Source: Palsa-739 sp036512155 | GTDB taxonomy: Bacteria; Actinomycetota; Thermoleophilia; Gaiellales; Gaiellaceae | Assembly (NCBI GenBank): GCA_036512155.1 | Contig: DATCBD010000058.1 | Coordinates: forward strand, 18,096 to 82,095 | DNA length: 64,000 nt | Reading direction: 5' to 3' | Part shown: positions 27,601 through 35,213 of the stretch, one piece after another | Layout of the letters: every line of letters starts with the position of its first letter | Position numbering within the stretch: position 1 is the first letter of the stretch | Program-made: the position numbers and the translations under genes | Notes under the pieces: generated by a model | Seen by the model: the letters and a program-made list of their open reading frames with translations, nothing else | Databases searched by the model: none | What the model was told of the DNA's origin: nothing

Positions 27601-28080
27601 TCAAGAGCTCGAAGCGGGTACCTCTTCAGCCTGAAAGTGCGCAGCACTTTCAGGCTCTAAGCAGGCGTCGCAGACGCCGCGCAGGACGACGTCGTGCGCG
27701 GCGGCGTAGCCGGTCTGTCCTTCGACCTTGTGCAGCGCCTGCTCCAGCTCCGGGTCGGCGAACGCCTCGACCTTGCCGCAGTCCGCGCACACGAGATGGT
27801 GGTGGTGCTCTCCGTCGGGCTGGACGGGCTCGTAACGCGCCGTCGGCGCGCCGACGTCGACGCGCTGCAGGAAACCGTCGCGTGTGAGCTGCTCGAGGCT
27901 GCGATAGATGCTCGCGATGCCCACGGGGCGGCCCTCGGCGCGCAGGCCGTCGAAGATCTCCTGGGCGGTGACGCAGCACCGCTGCCGGCCGAGCAGCTCG
28001 ATCACGGCGCGGCGGGCGGCGCTGTTCCGGTGCCCCATGCGGCGGAGTGACTCCGTCGTCGTCTCGATCCAGTCGGGCAT
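27601..28080 (-). CDS. zur: Fur-family zinc uptake regulator with element-derived C-terminal tail
   Basis: 159 residues. Winged-helix part RRMGHRNSAARRAVIELL, then TAQEIFDGLR and GIASIYRSLEQLTRDGFLQRV. Metal sites: HHHHLVC (H92-H95), structural zinc cysteines C98-x2-C101 and C137-x2-C140. Family members normally end soon after the second CxxC; here 19 more residues (141-159) are encoded by the palindromic element. Divergent from the zinc importer with a Zur-like box between, so Zur rather than Fur is inferred. Binds DNA with zinc and represses uptake. Confidence 0.88.
   Translation of the reverse strand: MPDWIETTTESLRRMGHRNSAARRAVIELLGRQRCCVTAQEIFDGLRAEGRPVGIASIYRSLEQLTRDGFLQRVDVGAPTARYEPVQPDGEHHHHLVCADCGKVEAFADPELEQALHKVEGQTGYAAAHDVVLRGVCDACLEPESAAHFQAEEVPASSS
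27628..27656 (-). repeat. Right terminal hairpin of the element, inside the zur 3' end
   Basis: AGCCTGAAAGTGC-GCA-GCACTTTCAGGCT: a perfect 13-bp stem sharing the inner 19 bases with the left hairpin in inverse orientation. It is read as the codons LEPESAAHFQ near the C-terminus of the Zur protein. Confidence 0.75.
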
Positions 28081-28098
28081 ACCGGACAAGAATACATA

Positions 28099-28116
28099 GC
28101 GAGAATGATTATCGGT
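28099..28116. promoter_or_regulatory. Zur/Fur-type box between zur and znuA
   Basis: GAGAATGATTATCGG in the 49-base divergent gap resembles the AATGATTATC-like half-palindromic core of Zur boxes. One site could control both genes. Confidence 0.6.
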
Positions 28117-28129
28117 AGACTCGCCGACC

Positions 28130-29017
28130 ATGCGCAAACTGCTGATCGTCCTTCCCGTGCTCCTCGCCGCTCTCGCCGCCGGGCGCGCGCAGGCCTCCGG
28201 CCCAATCCAGGTGGTCGCAGCCGAGAACTTCTGGGGCAGCATCGCCGCCCAGCTCGGCGGCGACCGCGTCCACGTCACGAGCGTCATCACGAATCCCGCA
28301 ACCGACCCGCACGACTACGAACCCAGCGCCGTCGACGCCCGCACCTTCGCGGGCGCGCAGATGGCGATCGTCAACGGCGTCGGCTACGACCCGTGGGCGC
28401 CAAAGCTCATCGCCGCGAACCCCGTCAAGGGGCGCGTAGTCCTCACCGTCGGCGACCTCGTCGGCATCAAGCCGGGCAGCAACCCGCACCGCTGGTACTC
28501 GCCGGCGAACGTGCAGCAGGTGATCGCGGCCATCGTCCGCGACTACTCGAAGCTCGATCCGAAGGACGCGGCGTACTTCGCGCGCCAGAGGGCGCAGCTC
28601 GAGACGAAGGGCCTCGCGGAATACAAGAATCTCATCGCGACGATCAAGCGGCGATTCGGCGGCACGCCGGTCGGCGCGTCCGAGAGCATCTTCGCGCCGC
28701 TCGCCCAGGCGCTCGGGCTGAAGCTGATCACGCCGTACTCGTTCCTGAAGGCGATCAGCGAGGGCGCGGAGCCGACGGCGGCCGACAAGACGACGATCGA
28801 CCGCCAGATCGCGAACAAGCAGATCAAGGTCTGGGTCTTCAACAGCCAGAACAGCACGCCTGACGTCGCCCGCCTGACCGACGCCGCGCGGAAGCAGGGC
28901 ATTCCGGTCACGACGATCACCGAGACGCTCACGCCGGCGACGGCGACGTTCCAGCAGTGGCAGGTGCGACAGCTGAAGGCGCTCGTGCTCGCGCTGGCGA
29001 AGGGCGTGCGGCCGTGA
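28130..29017 (+). CDS. znuA: Zinc ABC transporter substrate-binding protein
   Basis: 295 residues with a signal peptide (MRKLLIVLPVLLAALAAGRAQA). Cluster A-I metal-binding family: the first two histidines are seen at H61 (TDPHDYEPS) and H120 (SNPHRWY). At the third position, where ZnuA proteins usually carry His, there is ASESIF (E185), and the acidic loop position near the end reads NSQNS. There is no His-rich loop. Zinc is inferred from the adjacent Zur; the altered third ligand could tune affinity or metal choice. Confidence 0.87.
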   Translation: MRKLLIVLPVLLAALAAGRAQASGPIQVVAAENFWGSIAAQLGGDRVHVTSVITNPATDPHDYEPSAVDARTFAGAQMAIVNGVGYDPWAPKLIAANPVKGRVVLTVGDLVGIKPGSNPHRWYSPANVQQVIAAIVRDYSKLDPKDAAYFARQRAQLETKGLAEYKNLIATIKRRFGGTPVGASESIFAPLAQALGLKLITPYSFLKAISEGAEPTAADKTTIDRQIANKQIKVWVFNSQNSTPDVARLTDAARKQGIPVTTITETLTPATATFQQWQVRQLKALVLALAKGVRP

Positions 29018-29808
29018 CGGCCGTCACGTTCGAGGGCGCCGAGGCACGCATCGGCGGGACGACGATCTGGCGGGACGTCTCGCTCACCGTGGAGCGCGGC
29101 CAGTTCGTGGCCGTCCTGGGGCCGAACGGGTCGGGCAAGTCGACGCTCGTCCGGGCCGTGCTCGGACTGCAGCCGCTCGCGGCCGGCAGCGCGTCCGTGC
29201 TCGGGCGGCCGGCGGGCGAGGCGAACGACCGCATCGGATACCTGCCGCAGCGGCGGAGCTTCGATGAGAGCACGCGCATCCGCGGCGCCGACGTCGTCCG
29301 CCTCGGGCTCGACGGCGCCCGCTGGGGTCTCCCGCTTCCAGGTGCGCGCAGCCGCGCGGCCACACGCCGCGTCGCGGAGGTGATCGAGCTCGTCTCGGCG
29401 ACCGCGTATGCGGACAAGCCGATCGGCGAGCTTTCCGGCGGCGAACAGCAGCGCCTGCTCATCGCGCAGGCGCTCGCGCGCCGCCCGCAGCTGCTGCTCC
29501 TCGACGAGCCGCTCGACAGTCTCGACCTCCCCAACCAGGCGGGCGTCGCGGCGCTCGTGCGCACCATCTGCCGCGAGGAGGACGTCACCGTCCTGCTCGT
29601 CGCGCACGACGTCAATCCGATCCTCGGCTACCTCGACGGCGTCATCTACGTCGCGGGTGGAACCGCAGTCGAGGGTGCACCGGAGGACGTCATCTCCGCC
29701 GAGACGCTGAGTGCGCTGTACGGCGTGCCGATCGACGTTCTCCGCGCGTCCGATGGGCGGCTCGTGGTGGTCGGCGCGCCCGACCTGCACGGGCACCATG
29801 CTCACTAG
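29014..29808 (+). CDS. znuC: Zinc ABC transporter ATPase
   Basis: 264 residues from GTG at 29014, overlapping the znuA stop by four bases. Walker A GPNGSGKST, Q-loop YLPQRRSFD, signature LSGGEQQRLLIAQAL, Walker B LLLLDEPLDSLD, H-loop VAHDV. The VNPILGYLDGVIYVAGG region is typical of metal-type ATPases. Overlaps the first permease gene by 11 bases. Confidence 0.92.
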   Translation: MTAVTFEGAEARIGGTTIWRDVSLTVERGQFVAVLGPNGSGKSTLVRAVLGLQPLAAGSASVLGRPAGEANDRIGYLPQRRSFDESTRIRGADVVRLGLDGARWGLPLPGARSRAATRRVAEVIELVSATAYADKPIGELSGGEQQRLLIAQALARRPQLLLLDEPLDSLDLPNQAGVAALVRTICREEDVTVLLVAHDVNPILGYLDGVIYVAGGTAVEGAPEDVISAETLSALYGVPIDVLRASDGRLVVVGAPDLHGHHAH

Positions 29809-30646
29809 CTCGGTCTTCACCGGACTCTCGTGGAACCCGGTCGACGACGTCCACGCGCTCTTCACCGACCCGTTCATGCAGCACGCGCTCGCGGCGGGGA
29901 CGATCGTCGCCGTCATGGCCGGCGTCATCGGCTGGTTCATGGTGCTGCGCCGGCAGACGTTCGCCGGGCACACGCTCTCGCTCACCGCGTTCACCGGCGC
30001 GTCCGCGGCGGTGCTCGCGGGCGTCCCCATCGTCCTCGGGTACTTCACCGTCTGCGGCCTCGGCGCGCTCGCGCTCGCCGGCGCGTCCGGCCCGCGCCGC
30101 AGCCAGGGAACCGAGTCGGCGGCGACGGGGTCGATCCAGGCTTTCGCGCTCGGGCTCGGCTTTCTCTTCGTCAGCCTCTACCACGGGGTGCTCAACGGGC
30201 TCGACTCGTTGCTCTTCGGAACGTTCCTCGGCATCACGAGCTCGCAGGTGTTCGTGTTGCTCGTCGTCGCCGCCATAGCGATCGCTCTCGTCGCCGTCGC
30301 CGCACGGCCGCTGCTCTTCGCCTCGGTCGACCCCGACGTCGCCCGCGCGTCGGGCGTCCGCGTGCAGCTGCTCGGCCTCGGTTTCCTGCTCGTTCTTGGT
30401 CTCTCGGTGGCGGAGACGAGCCAGATCACCGGTGCGCTGCTCGTCTTCGCGCTGCTCGTGACGCCCGCCGCGACGGCGCAGCGCCTGACGACGCGGCCGC
30501 TCGCCGGCGTCGTGCTGTCGGTCGCGCTCGCGCTCCTCGTCACGTGGCTCGGGCTCGCGCTCGCGTACTTCTCCGTCTACCCGGTCGGCTTCTACATCAC
30601 GTCCCTCTCGTTCGCGCTCTACGTCCTCGCGCGGATGTTTGCTTAG
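29798..30646 (+). CDS. znuB: Metal ABC transporter permease 1
   Basis: 282 residues, seven to eight helices, with the ABC-3 family pattern GWFMVLRRQTFAGHTLSLTAFTGAS near residue 45 and LLVFALLVTPAATAQRL near 230. Only about 30% alike by eye to the next gene, so the pair probably forms a heterodimeric channel. Confidence 0.9.
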   Translation: MLTSSVFTGLSWNPVDDVHALFTDPFMQHALAAGTIVAVMAGVIGWFMVLRRQTFAGHTLSLTAFTGASAAVLAGVPIVLGYFTVCGLGALALAGASGPRRSQGTESAATGSIQAFALGLGFLFVSLYHGVLNGLDSLLFGTFLGITSSQVFVLLVVAAIAIALVAVAARPLLFASVDPDVARASGVRVQLLGLGFLLVLGLSVAETSQITGALLVFALLVTPAATAQRLTTRPLAGVVLSVALALLVTWLGLALAYFSVYPVGFYITSLSFALYVLARMFA

Positions 30647-30659
30647 TGGCCCGTCACTG

Positions 30660-31478
30660 ATGCTCGCGCAGGAGTTCATGCGCAACGCGCTCATCGCGGG
30701 CAGCTTCGTCGGCATCGCGTGCGGCCTCGTGGGCTGGTTCGTCGTGCTGCGCGCGCAGGTGTTCGCCGGCGACGCGCTGAGCCACGTTGCGTTCACCGGC
30801 GCGCTCGCCGCCGCGGCGCTCGGCATCGACATCAGAGCCGGCCTCTTCCTCGCGACCATCCTCGGCGGCGTCGTCATGGGAGCGCTCGGCGACCGCGCAC
30901 GGGCCGACGACGTCGTCATCGGGACGCTCTTCGCGTGGACACTCGGGCTGGGCGTCCTCTTCCTCACCATCTTTACGACGAACGGCAGCGGCTCAAACGG
31001 GACGGCCGGCGTGCGCGTGCTCTTCGGGTCGATCTTCGGATTGAGCACGACCGACGTGCGCATCTCGGTCGTGCTCGCGGTGGCGGCCGTGGCCGTCCTC
31101 GCCGTGCTGGGCCGACCGCTGCTCTTCGCCTCGCTCGACGGCGCCGTCGCGGCTGCCCAGGGCGTCCCGGTGCGCATGATCGGGCTTGTGTTCCTCGGGC
31201 TCGTCGGGCTCGTCGCGGCCCAGGCGACGCAGGCGGTCGGCGCGCTCCTCCTCCTCGGCCTGCTCGCCGCGCCCGCCGGGGCGGCGCACCGGCTGACCGG
31301 GCGGCCCTACCTCGGCCTCGGGCTGTCAGCGCTCTTCGCCCTCGGCTCCGTCTGGGTCGGGCTCACCCTCAGCTACGTGTTCCCGACCCTGCCGCCGAGC
31401 ACCATGATCATCTCGACCGCGGCCGGGATCTACGTGACAGCGAGAAGTTTGTCGCCGCTCCGTCGTCTAGTAGGTTGA
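30660..31478 (+). CDS. Metal ABC transporter permease 2
   Basis: 272 residues from ATG at 30660 (a TTG at 30639 overlapping the previous gene is an alternative). ABC-3 motifs GWFVVLRAQVFAGDALSHVAFTGAL and LLLLGLLAAPAGAAHRL align with those of the preceding permease. Two non-identical permeases in one metal operon resemble TroCD/MntCD arrangements more than the single-ZnuB enterobacterial system. Confidence 0.88.
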   Translation: MLAQEFMRNALIAGSFVGIACGLVGWFVVLRAQVFAGDALSHVAFTGALAAAALGIDIRAGLFLATILGGVVMGALGDRARADDVVIGTLFAWTLGLGVLFLTIFTTNGSGSNGTAGVRVLFGSIFGLSTTDVRISVVLAVAAVAVLAVLGRPLLFASLDGAVAAAQGVPVRMIGLVFLGLVGLVAAQATQAVGALLLLGLLAAPAGAAHRLTGRPYLGLGLSALFALGSVWVGLTLSYVFPTLPPSTMIISTAAGIYVTARSLSPLRRLVG

Positions 31479-31511
31479 GCCTCAGGCCGACGAGACCACG
31501 AAGGAGACGAC

Positions 31512-32585
31512 ATGCCGAAGACTTTGCTGCTGGTCGGGACCCGCAAGGGCGCCTTCCTCCTGGAGAGCGACGCCGACCGCCGCGACTGGACCGTGCGCGG
31601 CCCGTACTGCGAGGCCTGGCCGGTCTACCACGCCGTCCACGACGCAGTGACGGGCACGATTTACGCCGCCGCCGCGAGCGAATGGCACGGCTCCGCCATC
31701 TGGCGGAGCAGCGACCTCGGCGAGACGTGGGCGATGTCGAGCGAGGGCATCTCCTACGGCGAGGACAGCCCCCGCAAGGTGTCGAAGGTCTCGACGCTCG
31801 CGGCGCGGAACGGCCGCGTGCTGGCCGGGGTGGAGGCGCCCGGCATCTTCGAGAGCAAGGACGGCGGCGAGACGTTCTCGCTCCTGACGACGCTCGCGGG
31901 GCAGCCCGGCAGCGAGGCGTGGGACGATCCGGCGAATCAGCCGCCCGGGCATCTCGGCATCTCCGCGATCGCGCTCGACAAGGAGAACGACTCGCGCTTC
32001 TGGGCGATCGTGCAGGGCGTCGGCCTGTTCGAGACGACGGACGACGCGACCTCGTGGACGCCGCGCAACCGCGGGCTCCGCGCCGACTGGCCGCGGCCGC
32101 ACGAGGAGGTCGGGTTCTGCGTGCACAAGGTGGTGCGCTCCGACGACAAGCGGCTGTACCAGCAGAACCACGTCGGCATGCACCGCAGCGACGACGACGG
32201 GCACACGTGGACGGAGATCACCGAAGGCCTGCCGACCGAGTTCGGCTTCGCTGCCGCCGCGCACCCGCACGACCGCGACACGTTCTACGTCGTGCCGCTC
32301 GCGCCGTTGCACGGCCGGACGATGCCCGACGGAAAGGCGACCGTCTGGCAGACGAAGGACGCCGGCTCGAGCTGGAAGCCGCTCCGCAAAGGCCTGCCGC
32401 AGGAGAACGCGAACCTCGGCGTGCTGCGCGAGGCGATGGCGATCGACACGTACGACGTCCCCGGCCTCTACTTCGGCACGAGCACCGGTCAGCTGTTCGC
32501 ATCGAACGACGAAGGCGGGAGTTGGAGCGAGATCGCGAGCTACCTGCCGCCGATCTCGTCGGTCGAGGTCGCGATCCTCGACTGA
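31512..32585 (+). CDS. BNR/WD40-like repeat propeller protein
   Basis: 357 residues, no signal peptide. Several Asp-box (BNR) motifs S/T-x-D-x-G-x-T-W are seen: SSDLGETW, SKDGGETF, TTDDATSW, SDDDGHTW, TKDAGSSW, SNDEGGSW, giving about six to seven blades as in VPS10/sialidase-like propellers. GAAGGAGA precedes the ATG. Its stop overlaps the MoaD-like gene by one base, so the two are coupled. Catalytic role unknown. Confidence 0.85.
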   Translation: MPKTLLLVGTRKGAFLLESDADRRDWTVRGPYCEAWPVYHAVHDAVTGTIYAAAASEWHGSAIWRSSDLGETWAMSSEGISYGEDSPRKVSKVSTLAARNGRVLAGVEAPGIFESKDGGETFSLLTTLAGQPGSEAWDDPANQPPGHLGISAIALDKENDSRFWAIVQGVGLFETTDDATSWTPRNRGLRADWPRPHEEVGFCVHKVVRSDDKRLYQQNHVGMHRSDDDGHTWTEITEGLPTEFGFAAAAHPHDRDTFYVVPLAPLHGRTMPDGKATVWQTKDAGSSWKPLRKGLPQENANLGVLREAMAIDTYDVPGLYFGTSTGQLFASNDEGGSWSEIASYLPPISSVEVAILD

Positions 32586-32848
32586 TGGCGGACCTGCATC
32601 TCCCAGGAACGCTGACGCCGCTCTTCCCCGGCCTGCCGCGCCGCCTCGACCTCGAGGCGGCGACGGTCGGCGGCGCGATCGACGAGCTCGAGCGCCGCTG
32701 GCCCGGGCTCTTCGACCGCCTGTGCGAGCCGGGCCCGACCCTGCGCACGCACATCCACGTATACGTCGACCGGGAGCGCGCAAGTCTTGCGACTCCGCTC
32801 GAGGCGCGCTCCCGAGTCGACGTGATCGCCGCGATCAGCGGCGGCTAG
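32585..32848 (+). CDS. MoaD/ThiS-like ubiquitin-fold protein
   Basis: 87 residues ending in the Gly-Gly tail needed for adenylation/thiocarboxylation (VDVIAAISGG). The beta-grasp pattern LHLPGTLTPLFPG, TVGGAIDELERRWPGLFDRL and HIHVYVDRE is intact. A sulfur-carrier role is family knowledge; no moaE, moeB or thi gene is nearby, and the only partner is the BNR protein, so it may serve a separate sulfur transfer or protein-tagging reaction. Overlaps the convergent gene by four bases. Confidence 0.83.
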   Translation: MADLHLPGTLTPLFPGLPRRLDLEAATVGGAIDELERRWPGLFDRLCEPGPTLRTHIHVYVDRERASLATPLEARSRVDVIAAISGG

Positions 32849-33882
32849 CCGATACCCACCTGAACGAGTCGCCGCGTCGAGACGCCTGCGAGGAGGTTCT
32901 CGCCCGGCTTGCGTGCGCGCACGAAGAGGACGAGGTCGCCGCGGCTGAGCGGCATGGCGCGTGTCGGCTGGAGCGTGATCGTCGCCCAGCCGGTCGCGTC
33001 CGTCGGCTGCTCGGGGGCGTTGAACGTCCACCCGTACGGCAGCCCGAGCGCGTACACGAGCGCGCCCTGCACCGACAGCCCCTTCGCGTCCGACACGTGG
33101 AAGCGCGCCGTGACGGGAGCGGTGCGGGAGACGATCACGTTCGGCGAGAAGCTGACCCGGTCGATCACGAGCTGATCCGGCAGCGACACGCGCGTGATCG
33201 AGATCGTCGTCGCGGCCGGGGTCGGCCCCGTGACGACTGCGGTCGGATTGCTGAACACCGACGTCGACCCGTGCGAATTCCTCGCCGTCACCTCGAGGCG
33301 CATCTCGTGACCGACGTCACCCGCCGTCAGCGTGTACGCCTTCACGTGGGAGTGCACGATGAACGTCGCGCAGGTGTTTCCCGCGCTGTCGCAGCGCTGC
33401 CACGAGAAGTCGAAACTGATCGGCTGCGCGCCCGTCCAGTCGCCCCGGTCAACCGTCAGCGTCGAGTTCTCCTGCGTCGTCCCGGAGAGGTTGGGCAGCC
33501 GCGTCGCCACCGGGGCGTGCCCGCTCGCCGACACGGTCCCGGTCGGCCTCGACGTCGCGGATCCGTTGCCATCCGCGTTCGTTGCAGTCACGACCACGCG
33601 CAGCGTGTGGCCGACGTCCGCCGAGCCGACGGTGTACCGGAAGCTGTTCGCACCGGCGCTCGACCCGCAGCTGCCGCCGGCGGTGTCGCACCGCTCCCAC
33701 TGGTAGGCGTAGGACGTCGGCGCACCTGTCCAGTTGCCTTTGCTCGCCGTGAGCATCGAGCCGTCGCGCGCGGTTCCGGAGACGCCCGGCAGGCCCGTGT
33801 TCGAGGGCGGCGACCCCGCAGCGGAGGCAGAGCCGACGACGCCACCGGCGAGGAGGAGTGAAAGTACGAGAAGTCGTTTCAT
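32845..33882 (-). CDS. Secreted protein with two Ig-like W-G...QW-RC repeats
   Basis: 345 residues with a signal peptide (MKRLLVLSLLLAGGVVGSASA). Two tandem ~90-residue repeats: G-ARDGSMLTASKGNW-G...YQWERCDTAGGSC...DVGHTLRVVVTATN and NSTLTVDRGDWTG...SWQRCDSAGNTC...DVGHEMRLEVTARN. A third, divergent C-terminal domain follows. Such repeats are very common in surface proteins of Solirubrobacterales/Gaiellales. Likely cell-surface; no enzyme domain. Confidence 0.85.
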   Translation of the reverse strand: MKRLLVLSLLLAGGVVGSASAAGSPPSNTGLPGVSGTARDGSMLTASKGNWTGAPTSYAYQWERCDTAGGSCGSSAGANSFRYTVGSADVGHTLRVVVTATNADGNGSATSRPTGTVSASGHAPVATRLPNLSGTTQENSTLTVDRGDWTGAQPISFDFSWQRCDSAGNTCATFIVHSHVKAYTLTAGDVGHEMRLEVTARNSHGSTSVFSNPTAVVTGPTPAATTISITRVSLPDQLVIDRVSFSPNVIVSRTAPVTARFHVSDAKGLSVQGALVYALGLPYGWTFNAPEQPTDATGWATITLQPTRAMPLSRGDLVLFVRARKPGENLLAGVSTRRLVQVGIG

Positions 33883-33932
33883 ACACGGCGTGTTCCCGCC
33901 CGCTCGTGCGAAAAATCTCTTCCGCCAAAAGC

Positions 33933-33948
33933 CTTACAGAGGTCTTAC
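33933..33948 (-). promoter_or_regulatory. GTAAG direct repeat upstream of the Ig-repeat gene
   Basis: On the minus strand GTAAG occurs twice with 11-base spacing (GTAAG-N6-GTAAG), one helical turn apart as in sites for tandem winged-helix regulators. It overlaps the end of sixA. Weak evidence. Confidence 0.25.
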
Positions 33949-34424
33949 CGGATGGACACGAGCGTCTTCGGCGTCGCGTACCAGCGCAGGACGTTGTCGT
34001 CGATGTGGACGACGCCGCCCTTCTTCAGCTCGATCCGGACGGCGTCGAGATCGCCGGTGAGCAGGATCGAGATGAAGTGCGACAGGTACGGATCGTGCCC
34101 GACGACGGCGATGGACGACGCCTCCGGCCGTGCGCCGATCGCGTCGAGCCCGTCCGCCGGCGCGCGCGACGCGCCCAGCAGGTCGCTCCGCTCGGGCGGA
34201 GGCCAACCCGCCTCCTCATGCAGGATCTCAGCGGTGCGCCAGGCGCGCACGTACGGGCTGCTGAGAACGACGTCGACCTCCGGCACGAGCACGCGCAGCC
34301 CGCGCGCGGCGCGACGGAAGCGCTTCTCGCCGTCGGCGCTGAGCGGCCGCTCCGCGTCGTCGGGCCAGCGTTCGGCGTCGCGCTCCTCCGCGATCGCGTG
34401 ACGGACGATGTAGATCGCGGTCAC
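33945..34424 (-). CDS. sixA: SixA-type histidine phosphatase
   Basis: 159 residues from GTG at 34424. Phosphoglycerate-mutase-like motifs: RHA at residues 8-10 (catalytic H9), SSPYVRAWRTAEIL, and the second histidine in VGHDPYLS. Length and absence of a leader match cytosolic SixA, which removes phosphate from phosphohistidine proteins; the substrate here is unknown. Six bases after the DUF4239 gene on the same strand. Confidence 0.87.
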   Translation of the reverse strand: MTAIYIVRHAIAEERDAERWPDDAERPLSADGEKRFRRAARGLRVLVPEVDVVLSSPYVRAWRTAEILHEEAGWPPPERSDLLGASRAPADGLDAIGARPEASSIAVVGHDPYLSHFISILLTGDLDAVRIELKKGGVVHIDDNVLRWYATPKTLVSIR

Positions 34425-34430
34425 GACCGG

Positions 34431-35213
34431 CTAGCCCCCGGCGAGAAGCAAGAGCGAGGCCGTCTTGAACGGCGCGCTCGAGACCGCGATCGCTCCGGAG
34501 TACGGGAAGTCGAGGATGAGCGCCACGAGCATCGCCGTTCCGATGAGCGCCGACGCGGCCCCGATCATCGCCACCTGGATGCGCTCGCCGAACGGCTTGA
34601 AGTAGAAGGTCGTCGAGATGGCGAGCACCGCGCCGAGCAGCAGCAGCACCTGGAAGACGACCGGCAGCGAGAGGTTCGCGTCGTCGAGGCGAACGCGGCG
34701 CGACGTGACGAGGTCGTTCAGCCGCGCGAGCGTTTGCCCGTAGAACGGATTCGAGGACGCAGAGCTCGACGCCTGAAGGGTTTTGTACAGGTGGTCGACG
34801 TCGTGCCAGGCCGCGACGCTCGACCCGCCGTTCTGCATCAGGTGCCACTCGTGCGTCCGCACCTCGCGGGCGTAGGAGAGCGTTTCGAGGCGGACCTTCT
34901 GCGCCAGCGGCTTGGGGAGCCCCGCGCTCGTGCGGAGCACCTGGGCGACGACGGTCGCCTCCTGCTTCGCGTCGGCGCTGGCGCGCGTGAAGTTCGCGTA
35001 CAGCTGGCCGATCGTGAAGGCGAGGACGAAGCTGAAGAGCCCGGACGAGATCGAGAACGCGCTCGACAGGCTCCGGCTGTCAGCGTGGTCGGCGAGGCTC
35101 GGGACGAACCGGCGCATGAGCGTGAAGCCGCCGAGCCCGATGCAGACCGCGCCGCCGACGACGAGCAGCGCGAGCTCCCACGTCGACAGGTTGTTCAGCA
35201 GCCACCGGTCCAC
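34431..35213 (-). CDS. DUF4239 (bestrophin-like) membrane protein
   Basis: 260 residues from GTG at 35213. Two N-terminal helices (WELALLVVGGAVCIGLGGF and SSGLFSFVLAFTIGQLY), a ~110-residue soluble middle with conserved KQEATVVAQVLRTSAGLP, and two C-terminal helices (VVFQVLLLLGAVLAISTTFY, ASALIGTAMLVALILDFPYSG). Matches DUF4239, distantly related to bestrophin-type channels. Function unknown. Confidence 0.8.
   Translation of the reverse strand: MDRWLLNNLSTWELALLVVGGAVCIGLGGFTLMRRFVPSLADHADSRSLSSAFSISSGLFSFVLAFTIGQLYANFTRASADAKQEATVVAQVLRTSAGLPKPLAQKVRLETLSYAREVRTHEWHLMQNGGSSVAAWHDVDHLYKTLQASSSASSNPFYGQTLARLNDLVTSRRVRLDDANLSLPVVFQVLLLLGAVLAISTTFYFKPFGERIQVAMIGAASALIGTAMLVALILDFPYSGAIAVSSAPFKTASLLLLAGG

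Larger units (their letters stand above)
27421..27656. repeat. 236-bp BIME/MITE-like element with 47-nt imperfect inverted termini
   Basis: Left end 27421-27467 and right end 27610-27656 are inverted copies of each other: 34 of 47 positions match, including the 19-base core GAAAGTGCTGCGCACTTTC and the inner CCCGCTTCG. Each end also folds on itself into a 29-nt hairpin. The four differing base pairs at each stem foot are swapped on both arms, so pairing is kept. A further hairpin GGACGCGGGC-AAA-GCCCGCGTCC lies inside (27475-27497). No transposase is encoded. It lies between lacI and zur and reaches into the zur coding sequence. Confidence 0.75.

Noticed and set aside
31482..32783. 433-codon minus-strand open frame opposite the BNR protein
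   Set aside because: Composition is that of an antisense frame; the plus strand has six Asp-box repeats and a ribosome site.
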